Shown here: positions 36,001-47,708 of the stretch, piece by piece | How the letters are laid out: the number at the start of each line of letters is the position of its first letter | How positions within the stretch are numbered: position 1 is the first letter of the stretch | Notes under the pieces: model-generated | What the model saw: the letters and a program-made list of their open reading frames with translations, nothing else | Database searches by the model: none | What the model was told of the DNA's origin: nothing | Translations under genes and position numbers: made by a program | From: Calonectria ilicicola | Lineage: Eukaryota > Ascomycota > Sordariomycetes > Hypocreales > Nectriaceae | Length of the DNA stretch: 64,000 nucleotides | NCBI GenBank assembly: GCA_020809705.1 | Contig: CP085825.1 | Span: 5,766,001-5,830,000 of the forward strand | Direction of reading: 5' to 3'

Positions 36001-39000
36001 AGGTAAATTCACAGTCACGTTCGAAAGTATGCTACAGATATTTGAAACATGGCATATTCGACTTGTTTTCTTGGCATATACGTCATGATTTGAATAGAAA
36101 GCTATCCATGGCTCCAAAGATTGTAATTTTACGCAAAGGGGAGAGTTTGACAAGGACTTGCCTGGCTTTGGGGTCAGAAAGGTTTCGGAGGAAGTCAAGC
36201 TGGGGCCAGGAAAACAAAGTGCTAGAAAAGGTCTAGAAGACGAGATTTCTTGGCCTCTGTATTCCAAAGAGATTGATACCCACTGCTGGTTCTTCATCAA
36301 ACTGGGAGATGGTTGATAACAAAGTTTCATCGATATGGAAGTCCACTAGTAAAGGAACAGGATGACGTAGACAAATGTTGACGCAACACAAGGCCCCCCC
36401 CGCTGACCGGCTTGCTTCTGTCACGGATCAGCGCTGAGTGGGCGGCAAGGGAACCCACGTTCCCCAGCTTTCAGACAATCGACTTCTTTTTTTTCTTCTC
36501 TTTCCCCTCCAGGGTCCTCGCCAATCAATCCTTCTTGGGTAATAGGTCAACAAAACACCACGGCGATTTATCTCCGTCGGGCCCGGCAAAACCGGCAGGC
36601 ATGGCAGAATTTCGAGGGGGAAGTTGCATGATTTACCCTGGTTTAAATTGATGGCACTGGCGTTGGCTGGCCTCTGCCCCAGCGACGGATGCTCTGCCTG
36701 CCCCGAGTGTTGTTAATTATGCCGCGTTGAGGACGAATGGTCCACGCTCTAGTTTATGGCATAATGGCTATAAACCCTGAAAATGAAGGAAATTCTAGAT
36801 ATGCAGCGCTTGAGCCATGGGGGAGCCAAGTGGAAGCCATTGTGTTGGTTCTTGCTAATTAGCCCATGTTCTGCGTGATTGAGTGCACGGTTTAGCGATC
36901 TGGGTGGGTTTCGAATTCCCTGATGCGTCCTCATCTATTCGTATCGAGGAAATGCGCATAAGGACACTATTGCGAGGGCTGAAGATGAGATTGATGTCGT
37001 GGCAGTCTCCGCACACACTTTAGCAGAGAAGGTCCAGGCAGGACCCTTGTTTGGGATTATGATACTATTGCGATCAGCCTGCCTCCGTGAACCGGCTTGC
37101 AGATTTTCGAGGCCCGTGACATGTTATCCGTGGCCTCAATCCGAAGTCCGATGGGAGGGGAGGGGAGGGGAAAGACAAGATGAAACATGCGTGGCAAATA
37201 GCGGAGCCCTTATCATAGGTCGCTATAGTTTGCCCAATCTCGATCCATTCCGCAGAGACCCAAAACAAGCGAGACGCTGGCACCTGGGTGAAGCTCGCCA
37301 ATGATGATATAGGGCTCAGCGAGAAAAATAGCTCCTCAGCTGCCGCTGACAAACGGCTGATGGATCTCCCTGTTTGACCGCGGTGGCGGTCAGCAAGTGG
37401 GACGCCTTTGGTTCGACAGTGTCTCTAGCTAGCGTTAACGATGTTGGGGATTTGCCTGCTTAGTGTAGCGTGTTTTGTGCTGTGGATGCCTTGCTGCACT
37501 TGCACTAGCCGCCCGGAAAAAGGAAAATGAGCTTGTGTGTGAAAAAAAAAAAAAAAAAGAAAAAAAGATGAAACAAAGGCAGAGCACTTCCAGAGCTGGG
37601 GGAGCTCGCTTTCCAACCAGCAAGACCAAATTGGATGGGCCTCCATACAACAGAGAAGAACCAGGCCATGAATCTATTCGAGAACTGCTTCTGGGCACCC
37701 CTGGCAATGCATTTTGATGAGTTGCAAGGAGTTTTGTGCCCGGGAAACTTGTGCTGGGATTCTCCCTTCAATGCGAGCGGTGCACGGGCGGAGAGATAAA
37801 GTTGGGATTGTACTGCCTGTGCCCCCCTATGGCCTGTGGCCTGTGGGTGCCAAGCGAATCTAGCCCATGTGGATTTGTGCTGGTGCGAAGCTCTATGACA
37901 AGCCATGACCCGCAGGCAGCCGCATTGTTGTTGTCCTAGGGTTTCCGCCTGGGCGCGATGCCACAGGTTATTGAATGTTATTGAATGACAGGGACTTAAA
38001 CGAGATGGGCAAGATGGAGCAGGATCTTATTCATAATCAATTTCTATGCCACTAGCGGCACCATGATTGTCAATAGCTCACCAACTAACGTAGCCGGAGG
38101 CCTTTACACCCGTCGCGCTGGGTTCCGAGCTAAGAGGCAGATCGCTAGGGGCTTGGGCGCCTCACTAGGCGCCGTGTTTGTGTTTGGATGATGCTCGGCC
38201 CAGTCCCTGCGCAACTCCTGGCAGCTGATCCAGCAAGGAGCTTGGATCGAGAAAATGATGATAAATCGAGGTTAAAAAAAACAGTATGCATTGGGGCAGT
38301 AAGAAATCAATCATCTCATGGCCCGAGACAGGCAAACCCAAGCCTCATACCCTCACGCGCATACGACATCATCGTCATGTGGTGAATGTGTGAGGAGTCG
38401 CCCCATAGCAAAATGTTTCGACGCACCTGGATGCCCCCCCAGTAGCTATCCGAGCGATCCTTGTCGAAACGCGGTTGGTTTCATCTTAGTCCAGCAACCA
38501 ACCTATCATCTGCAGCCGCTCGATCCCAGGGGTCCTGGGGTCTCACCGTTTCACCCCTGTGCCACCATATCAGGGCTCCCACGACATTGGATAGGCCTAG
38601 ACACTCACTGAGGGCGGGCGTTTTTGACGCTTTCCTATGCCATGCGTGGGTGAGTCAAGAGGCAAGATCCAAGGTTTTGGAGCTGAGTACTTTTTTCCCG
38701 GGCTGGGGGAACCTGGAGATGTTTGATCAGTAACCACCGTCTGATATACCCACCACGCCATGCGCATCCCACCCACCGGGCGGGATAATTGCTGCAGATT
38801 GTACAGTACAGATGTTGAACCGTCAGCCGGAGGTGGTCATCCCCGACCCAGGTGCATGCTTTGGTAACACGAACCGGACGCAGAACCATAAAGTGAGCTG
38901 GACGAGGTGACAGCATGTATCCAATAAGGTTGTGATGAGCATGCAGGAAACAGAAAGCGGGAAGGGATGGGCACGTATAGTGACGTGACCGTGTAAGAGC

Positions 39001-40408
39001 CTGATGAGCACCCATCGTCATCACCAACGGCGGCTCTGCCCATCACAATTGCAACCGTCCCTAACGGTCCATGATTCGTCTGCCCTGTCCGTTTTGCATC
39101 CCCTTCCGATCCTCCACCGGTCCTCCGCTGGCCCTGTACTGGTCCTTCAGTGGTCCTTTGGTGGTCCTTGCTGGCGAACGTGAATTTCCCCTTGATCCAA
39201 AATAGCACCATAACCCCTCCACCTCCAAGTCTTGCCCGTGCTTCGTCTTGTGCGTCCATCCCAAGCTGCTGGTGTACCATGGCACTGATCCCCCGGGATG
39301 GGATCCCATGCACGCGCCTGGCGATATCAGACGGCGCACATGAGGCTAGAGCATTGGCAGAATGAGGGCACAATGCCCGGCAGTAGCGCAAATCATAGCA
39401 AGCGTCTGATAATTTATTCCTATATCCTGCCCTTTTATTTCCCGCTCTTTGCATTGTCCTGATATGCACGCGCACACACGTACGTAGCCTTCTTCCATGT
39501 GCCAAGCTCCGCCTGTGCTCCGTATATGTACTGTAATCTGACTTGGTGCCCCGTCATTTCATGCAGAGCCCGCCGCAGCAGGTTTCAACTTGCATCCCTC
39601 CAGCGCCCATTGCCACCTCTCCGACGTCCACTACCTAACCATTACAGGGGGGGCCCTCGCCAGCGACCCAATCGTCGCGCTCCAAGGGGCCAAACCCGCC
39701 TACCTGAACCAGCCTAACCACTGGCCGGCACCACCTCACCGTCAGGTACCCGGGGCTAGCGAGTACCCCTCGACACAGCGTCGCTACCGCGTGATCAGCG
39801 CTGGGGGAGCCCAAGCTGTAGGTACCGCTGTGTAGGCGTCCCAGACCAGTACCTCGTACTGACTACTCGCTGGCTTCCCCTCCCCCACCCCTGCCGCGCT
39901 GCGTGGTACATCCCGCCCCCCTGTTCCTGACCTGCCAAAGCATGCTATCCTCATCCCCGTCCACATCCCCATTTCATCCCCGATGTGCTAATCCACCAAT
40001 CCTCCCTCCTGCTGTCTCGTCTTCGTCCAGCTTTGCTTGGAAATCTTTCCTTGTTGCCTCTGGCATCACAAACCCTTCTTTTCCCCCCGCCCTCTCGGCA
40101 TTCTCGCGTTGATCGCAGCCCCCTGCCCTCTTCCTTTTTTACAATAAACTAATAATCTGACCTCGCGTCGCCCTGCATTCTGCTCCCGCTGTGGCTGCGG
40201 CTTCAATAACCCGCCATAGCTCCAATAATTCATCCGTGGCTGAGCCCTGGAAGTCCCATTCCCGCCAAGGTGTCTCGGGCACCTGCTTGATCGACGACGA
40301 TATCGACAACAACGACAAACGACACCAAAAACCTCGCTCCCCGCCGAACGCCCTCTGCCTTCGTTCTAATAAGTCTCTTGGCCCTTGCCGCCAAACCTTG
40401 CCCACAAA
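33079..40408. other. 7.3-kb gene-free stretch upstream of STE11
   Basis: The left part (about 33700-36400) is AT-rich, has only short broken frames, and may be decayed repeat or gene DNA. The right part (36400-40400) has normal composition, with pyrimidine tracts near 36480, a poly-A/T tract at 37542-37566, a strong G-quadruplex motif at 37153-37170 and short imperfect GGTCCT repeats near 39110-39175. The last 500-700 bases are pyrimidine-rich and probably form the STE11 promoter and leader. No gene could be supported. Confidence 0.5.
37153..37170 (+). repeat. Compact G-quadruplex motif with single-base loops
   Basis: Four G-runs (3, 4, 4 and 4 bases) are separated by single A residues on the plus strand, the pattern that gives very stable parallel G-quadruplexes in general. 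It lies in non-coding DNA about 3.2 kb upstream of STE11. Any biological role is unproven. Confidence 0.7.
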
Positions 40409-43174
40409 ATGGCCATGCTCGCCTCAAAGTCGTCGTTTCCCACTGGCCTAAGTTCGTCGACTCTTGTCCCTTCGCAATCCGCCATGCCTCCTCCCCGAAG
40501 GACTCCTGCCATGCCCACGACGAGTCAAATCTATGCCAGCCCCACAGATTCCGACTTCTCCGACAACGATGGCCCCGATTCGGTCAAGAACTGGGATGAG
40601 GATAGGGTGTGCGAATACCTTCGCAGTGTCAAGTGTGGCGAGTATGAGAAGTTATTTCGAAAGAATCACATTAATGGCGAGAACCTTCTTGAAATGGACA
40701 AGGAGGTTCTCAAGGAAATGGGCATAGACAAAGTTGGGGACCGAGTCCGCCTCTTTCTTGGCATCAAGAAGTTGAGAACCAAGGCTTATGCCAACCAAAA
40801 GAAGCGAAATCGGGTAGGCAATGTTTTAACACATGAATGCTTCTGTATTACCAACAACTAACGGTCTCCCTAGGACTCTTACGGCGTTCTTGACATTCAG
40901 GTTACCGGCCCCTCTGGTGGCTCCCCTCGCCCACTCACCTCCGCCTCCTCCCGAGCTGCCCCGTCCCCAGCTGCGAACAAGCGGTACTCTAGGCAGATTG
41001 ATCTGTCTGGAGCTCTTGATGGCATGAAGATTTCCTCCCGACCCAACTCCCCTTTACCCGGGAGCGATGTTCGAGCCGTCCGGCAACCAAGGTATCCCCA
41101 GGGCACCGCCTATGGCGGTTCGGCTTCAAGACATGCAGGCTCGTCCTCGGATGTTCCGACAAACCGACTGGTAATGACCCATACTAGGAATAGTTCCAGT
41201 GTGGATGGTTCGCTGATGGCTGCCTTACCACAGGGTCAGGATGTAATTCGTGTTATTTCTACTGGTGGTGTAACCAAGGTGGTAAAGATTGCCGATTGCA
41301 ACACATGCGAAGAGGTTATGCGCGTAACCCTACGAAAATTCGCCCTCCGTGAAGACCACGAACGTAACTACTGTTTTTGGGTACTCGCCGGCATCGACCC
41401 CGACCCGAGCCAATGTCGTCGACTCGGCGATACAGAGCTGTGGCGTATCATTAAGGACCAGCGCCGACCCGAACGCAATCGCTTGATCTTGAGAAGAGTT
41501 CCCGCCGGCGAGCCAGGTGAGGCAGAGCTACAACGCGCCGCCGCTATTGCTATGGAAGAGGAACAGCAGAAGCATGCTCGAGCCCTGGAAACTGTTGATA
41601 AGCGAAGCCAGCTAAAAGTACAGAAGATGTTGGGAGAAAAGTGGAATGACCAACTTCAATCTCCCCTGTCTCCCCTGTCCTATCAAGACCGAGAGCGAAA
41701 CGTACAAACTGCGGCCAAGGATCTGGAGCGCCCGGCGCCGAGCCCCCCGCTTCAGCCTCTGGAACGCAAGGTCCGACTTCGCCAGTTCGGTGGTCTTCGA
41801 CCACCTAGCGAGCTTATTGCTTCTGATCTGAAGTCATACTTCCCTGATCACACGAAGGAAGACATTGATCGGACCGCTCGGCTATCTATGAGACGGTCTA
41901 CTCGTCTCAGCAAGGTCAACAGCCGGCTTAGTGTTGCCAGCAACCTTAGCTTTGCCTCCAGTATCCAGGATGCCCCTCCCATTCCTACTATTGCCGACTC
42001 GTGGTTGAATGCCAACACTCAACTCGCCAAGATCCGCCCCCGACCTAGCCAAGCTTACAACCGGGACTCAGTGACGTCTTCTATGCTCGATACGCTCCAG
42101 GAGGAGTCACCTATCGAGCCCAACCGCAAGTCGTATGTTTCATTTACAGAGAGCAACTCTGATTCAACCGCCCTTAGCGTCACAGACCCTGAAGGCAATA
42201 CCACTACCACAAGCTATTTCGACGGCGACACTTCAACTGGCTCAGGATCCTTCCAGGAGCTCCAACAGGCGCTATCGGATGATGGAGATGATGTCGATGA
42301 GGAATTACAGAGCTTCCTGGCTGGTGAATCATGGGATGACAACAAGTGGATGAAGGGTGCTCTTATTGGACAGGGGTCCTTCGGCTGTGTCTACCTTGCA
42401 TTACATGCTGTCACCGGTGAGCTTCTGGCCGTCAAGCAAGTCGAGGCACCTGCTCCTGGCGCCAACAGTCAGAGCGACTCACGAAAGAAGAGCATGATTG
42501 AGGCTCTTAAGCGAGAAATTAGTCTCCTCCGTGACCTTCGACACCCGAACATTGTGCAGTACTTGGGATGCAGCTCCTCGCAAGAGTATCTTAATATTTT
42601 CCTCGAATATGTGCCTGGTGGCTCTGTGCAGACCATGCTCAACTCTTATGGTGCTCTTCCGGAGCCTTTGGTCCGCAGCTTTGTGAGACAAATTCTCACA
42701 GGTCTTTCTTACCTCCACAACCGAGACATTATCCACCGAGATATTAAAGGTGCCAACATTCTGGTCGACAACAAGGGCACTATCAAGATCTCAGATTTCG
42801 GTATCTCTAAGAAGCTTGAGGCCACCAACCTTCTCAACGGTGCTAGCAACAACAAGCACCGCCCGTCTCTTCAGGGTTCTGTCTTCTGGATGGCCCCTGA
42901 GGTGGTCAAGCAAACATCATATACCCGCAAGGCTGATATCTGGTCTTTGGGTTGCTTGGTGGTGGAGATGATGACGGGAAGCCATCCTTTCCCCGACTGC
43001 AGTCAGCTCCAAGCTATTTTCAAGATTGGGGGTGGCAAAGCGACACCTACAATCCCTGACAACGCTAGCGAGGATGCCCAGCTGTTCCTGAACCAGACTT
43101 TTGAGATTGATCACAACCTGCGACCCAGTGCGGATGAGCTGATGCTGAGCCCCTTTCTGGTGCCTATTACTTAA
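40409..43174 (+). CDS. STE11: MAP kinase kinase kinase Ste11
   Basis: The 901-residue serine/threonine kinase heads the pheromone/filamentation MAPK cascade (Ste11-Ste7-Fus3/Kss1 type), which in filamentous fungi controls mating, hyphal fusion and, in pathogens, infection. Exons are 40409-40813 and 40874-43174; the 60-nt intron has a CTAAC branch. Domains: SAM (about 61-123), for docking the Ste50 adaptor; a Ras-association-like domain (about 258-345, DVIRVISTGGVTKVVKI onward); a Ser/Pro-rich regulatory linker; and the kinase domain (about 627-901). Kinase motifs are complete: glycine loop IGQGSFG (633-639), catalytic Lys656 in LAVKQV, HRDIKGAN with Asp758, DFG (776-778) and APE (809-811). 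The first in-frame ATG is 40409. A GGCT-like gene follows on the same strand. Confidence 0.95.
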
Positions 43175-43921
43175 TTTCACGCATGGCATTGCCTTGATTT
43201 AGAGATACGAGACAAATGTTTTGAAAGGTTGCTTTTTTTTCAAGGAAAAAAGACAGATGAAGATGAATGTAATTTGGGAGAGCTGGAGGCGGCCAGCTAG
43301 GACAAAGGCTGTAATGAGAGACGATACGACTTTGGGGAATAATCACACTCGTTTTGTTTAGAGAATTGCATGTATGGCTAAGTTGGATTCACGGCATTTA
43401 GATACCAGAAGGGAAGCATTCTGGGGGATTGGTATTACCTGGATGGGATACAAGGAGTTTAAAGGGTATCTGGTAGTGACGAATACAAGGAAACTGTACA
43501 ACTTACAGCAAAATATTTTTGGCCTTTGGTGTTTGTTTCGTTTATTTGCTTGCCGAGTGGCGGTGTTGCTGTTCGCTAAATACACACTGACTCACTGACT
43601 GTTTGGGGGCCTCTGGGGGGCCTCCGGGGCCGTTTTTGGGGGCGGAGTTGGCTTTAGGTTGCCTTGCTGCCTACGGAATGCCTAATGCCCCTAGCACTGT
43701 CAGACCCAAGACCAAAAAAGGTGGTGTAGGCCTCCCGCCTTTGTTCTGCAATAAGAGACCAGAGCCTTCAGTTCGGTTTGACTCAGCACTTCAGAAAGAA
43801 AGAAAGAAGCGAAAATTCTTTGATACGACGCTGCAACATAGAAAGCAAGCAATCAGCAAAGCCCCCCAGACCCCCTTGTCCAACTGCGCCCACACTGCCT
43901 AACGAACGAGAAGTGGGCAGT
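43175..43921 (+). other. Intergenic, STE11 to GGCT-like gene
   Basis: This interval holds the STE11 3' UTR and the downstream promoter. A G-rich cluster with quadruplex potential occurs at 43605-43642. The downstream frame is open upstream of 43922 but contains no earlier in-frame ATG after the last stop, only a TTG. Confidence 0.5.
43605..43642 (+). repeat. G-quadruplex-capable cluster upstream of GGCT-like gene
   Basis: G-runs at 43605-43609, 43615-43620, 43626-43629 and 43638-43642 are spaced by 5, 5 and 8 bases on the plus (sense) strand, about 280 bases upstream of the next start codon. It may fall in the promoter or leader. Confidence 0.55.
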
Positions 43922-44512
43922 ATGATTCCGCGAGAAGACAGCCAACGGTCTCAGGACAGCACCATGACGCTCATGCAGGAGAATCGGCATGAGGTCCTGT
44001 ACTTCGCTTACGGATCCAACTTGTCAACGGAGCAAATGCGGCAGCGCTGCCCTTACTCGACGCCTGTCGGCCTGGCCCATTTAAAAGGATGGAAATGGTT
44101 CATCAATGGGCGCGGGTACGCCAACGTGCAGCCCGTCGCAGAGGATGATGAGGAGGACGGGGGGAGCTCCAAGGGCAAAGGAAAGGCCAAGGCTGAAGAT
44201 GACATGGGCGTCTACGGTTTGCTGTATCTGCTCCCCCCCGAAGACGAAGAACGCCTAGATGGCTACGAGGGCGTGCCCGACTGTTACGTCAAATACCAAG
44301 TGGATGTCAAGTGGTCCCGCGACGGCGGTCCTGGGGCTGAAGATGACGAGACGGTGCGGGCGCTCATCTACGTCGATGAAGGCTTTCTGGAGGAGGATGA
44401 CCCCCGCGACGAGTATATTGATCGGATGGAGCGAGGCATCGAGGATGCTGTCGAGAACTGGGACATGGACGAGACATATGCAGACCAGGTCATGAGGCGA
44501 TTCTGGCAATAG
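43922..44512 (+). CDS. Gamma-glutamylcyclotransferase-like protein
   Basis: Single-exon, 196-residue soluble protein of the GGCT/AIG2-like fold, whose enzymes release 5-oxoproline from gamma-glutamyl amino acids in glutathione turnover. The substrate-binding motif YGSNL is at 30-34. Glu116 in RLDGYEGVP corresponds to the catalytic Glu of the family, and YVKYQVDV follows as expected. A low-complexity acidic/Lys insert (EDDEEDGG...KGKGKAK, about 74-94) interrupts the fold and is probably a surface loop. The start is the first in-frame ATG; a second candidate is the Met at residue 15 or 18, closer to the fold. Confidence 0.88.
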   Translation: MIPREDSQRSQDSTMTLMQENRHEVLYFAYGSNLSTEQMRQRCPYSTPVGLAHLKGWKWFINGRGYANVQPVAEDDEEDGGSSKGKGKAKAEDDMGVYGLLYLLPPEDEERLDGYEGVPDCYVKYQVDVKWSRDGGPGAEDDETVRALIYVDEGFLEEDDPRDEYIDRMERGIEDAVENWDMDETYADQVMRRFWQ

Positions 44513-46410
44513 TTGGGAAGGGAACTAACTGTTCGACACTTGTTGATGTGTCGACCATGGGACAATGGGAGGATGCGACATGACGATTACATTCCTTTAC
44601 GACAGAATGACACGCAGGCACAAGAATGCCACGAAACTACGAACTATAGCACTATGGTTACTTTCATGGCTATCATTTTATGTTTTTTTTTTTTTTTTAC
44701 CCCTCGCATTGGCTCAAGATGGAGGTGTTCCTCGTCTTCGACCTTGCAATGAACCACTTGCATTCTTGTCATAAGAAGATGACTTAGGGTTTAGGGAAAT
44801 TAGTCTACAACGCATTGCTAACTTTGCTATGAATCACATTTGGGTACCACACATTTCTCAACATCTTAATTTATTCTTTCTTACTTTTTCATCGCCCATT
44901 CATCTCATGTTTGATTGCTTGTAACATGCCAGTACTTTGCCTTCCCAGCTTTTAATTTGACTGGTCAAGTTGTGAATTCAAATATGTGGATTATGAGTGG
45001 CATGTTTCAGAAAGCACATCTGACAACCTATATTTCGCAATATCAGATCATCTACAATACAACCCTTGAAAGGCTGTACTCTCTCTACATTTTACTGCCA
45101 TTTCCAGCTCACCCGGTGAAAAGAATACAATGTAAATAACATGTGAGTAAATAAATTAGATTGGCGCCTGGGGTGGCGAGTTCAAGGAGAAATAATCTTT
45201 CGGGGGATGTGTTGTATGCTGCCCTCGTCTATTTCTAGATTACTGCAGAGAAACAACTTCAACCAGATAATGCGAGGACTGTGGTGGGAACGGCTGGTAG
45301 AATATAACTAGTTCTGAAAGTTGGACTTGGCGTTTCCATCATCTATTTCCCAACATGGTTTTGGTTCCATGAAATTTTGCACGTGAGAGCATATTGCGAA
45401 ATTCATATAGCTATTTTATTCCTTCAAGGAAAGGAAGAGGCCGACAAGGTCATGAGACCTAAAGACAAGCCGCAAGACTTTTAAATCTGTTGGTATAGTC
45501 GCCCTTGTGCTAACTTTGAAGCCTAGAGGCAATATAAGATGAAAACCTTAATACATAGGAGTCCGAGATGCTGGAGCCAGTCCCAAGCGAACATTGAATT
45601 CTGAATGCTCTTAAGTTCAAAGAAGCTTGAAAGCCTAGAAATTTAGCTAAAGAGGTACCTGGATCTGTAGATAAAAGCAGCATGCTTTGCACCTAGGCTG
45701 AGACTTCAATCCTCATCCTCAACACAACACTCGGTTACCCCCCGATGCTCAGTCGGTAGGTCTAGCTATCGGCCAGTTACTCACAGAGCCCATCTAGTAG
45801 CGGCTGCTAGCAAGCCTGCGTCCGCTATAACCGGGCAACTCCAGTACGATGTAATGCCTGGGCGTTCGCTTTCATGAAGGTCAACTTGCACTATGAAATT
45901 CCCACTGGCGAGGCCCGAGCCTCCTGAGTCGGTTTAGAGAGACACGCAGTGGTTGTCTGCAAGATCATGTACAACTGAAATATGTTTCGCGACACCTTTC
46001 AGAACCACTTAGAGGTTGAGAAGGCGTCGCAACCAACCGTTTCCGGTTGGCTGCTTTGCCCCCTCTCTCAACACAACACTTTCCTCTCAATCACACGCCC
46101 AAAGCACAAGGCCACTTCGCAAGAAACCACAAGAGCGAGCACGCTCTATCATTCACTGTACAAGAACCCACTGGTCTCTGGCAGAGCCACTGTAACCAAG
46201 CCATCTTGCACTGCTCGCTGAGAGAGCCACAAAGAACCGTCTCTCATAATCATAAGAACAACCTCAGTATGTATCCCGATATAACTACAACAAGGAAGGC
46301 CAAGCAAGCAGGGTGGGCCAGCAGGGCTTAGAGGGGTGTTTTATCTCTCCGAATCCAGGAGGGCAAAAGGCGGCTTTAACTCAAGCAAACCTCTCTCAAG
46401 AATACACCTA

Positions 46411-46454
<44 letters not shown>

Positions 46455-47708
46455 TAGGATAACAAACAAGATATCCATCAAACGATGCATCATATATGAG
46501 GGTGATAGTCCTCCAGAAACTGAATCCGCGGCTCGATACATCATTCGATGGATCCAAGCCAATGCAATTCCGCTCAGCGATGCCGATGAAGAAGAATATC
46601 TAGAGAACGAAATCGGACCTCAGACAAGAGCCCACACACTCTCAAACCTGCATTCAAGATCGAGCTGATCCTCTGGGAGTCCGAACTCCCTCTAAGAAGA
46701 GAGCTTGATAAGGGTGATAAAGAATTCGTCCCAGAGCAAAAAGGGACGCCAAGGGGAATGCCAGCTGCAAGTTGGAGCATATTAACATCAATTCCATTTC
46801 ATGAGTGAACAATACTTGAACAACTTCAAGGTTTCGCAAGAATATCGCGTTTAACTTCCAGAAAATGGCAGCAAGTGGGAAACAGCATTTGAAGCTTGAA
46901 GAGCTTAGCGAACCCCTTCACCTTCCTCATCACTTGATGGGATTGGGATCGATCTGGATCATTGGTATCCGTTTCATGCCATTACAGGTCACCGAAGAAC
47001 GGGATTTTCGTTTGTACACATACCCAACACACTAGGAAGGATAATTTTTAAGCGGCGCAGTCGACTTACCACGCTTGAAAATTTCTCTGGCAGATGAATA
47101 AAAAGTTGAAGTCAGTGGTGGAAACTTGGCATCTAGACTAGTTTTTATTTTAAGTATGCCAGCAGAATTCATAATGCTGGTCTGGTCTACCACTCTGCCT
47201 TTTTCTTCTCTTTTTACCTATACTATACATCTAGATATTCAGCTAGGTCAATACAATAAATATGGCTTGCAGATATAAACCCAAAACAAGGAAGCTACAA
47301 ACGTTGTGATGACTGAAAAGTGTATTAGAGCCCAGTATTAAATGTCCACTCAACTCTTTTTCTACCAAACCCAAGCTAACAGGTAAAAAAAAAGGGTTAA
47401 TGAAAAAAGAAATTAATTAATTATATAAAATTAATTTAACATAATTTTTTATTATTATTAGCATTATGTATTTATTTTTAGCTATCAAATTAACATGTTA
47501 AGCAGTTATGTTCTGTGGTGTTCAACGTGAAGGAAGATGTCACTGTTTTGGTCGGGTGGGGTCGCTCGGAAGGTAGCATGACTCTGATCCCAGTTGACTG
47601 AGCCTCAACTCATTAAGCAAGCCAACTTCAACCGTAAGACTCAAACTACAGCGTAGCCGCTATTATTATCGTCACTAACCTCCATTAGAGGGATTGGCTA
47701 TAGTGGCA
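44513..47708. other. 3.2-kb AT-rich gene-free stretch
   Basis: The stretch is AT-rich, extreme at 47380-47500 where runs of TTAATT dominate. It contains a CA microsatellite and, just after it, an open frame of about 70 codons with amino-acid-like composition, followed by stops (see finding). No intact gene is recognised. Confidence 0.5.
46414..46453 (+). repeat. CA dinucleotide microsatellite
   Basis: An uninterrupted run of about 20 CA units. It is a likely length-polymorphic locus between isolates. It lies inside AT-rich, otherwise gene-free DNA. Confidence 0.9.

Noticed and set aside
38837..39505. 222-codon minus-strand ORF
   Set aside because: It runs through the GGTCCT repeat, is Gly/Arg/Ser-rich, matches no family and has no credible splice structure.
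40385..40408. Upstream start for STE11
   Set aside because: The codon is TTG; the first in-frame ATG is 40409.
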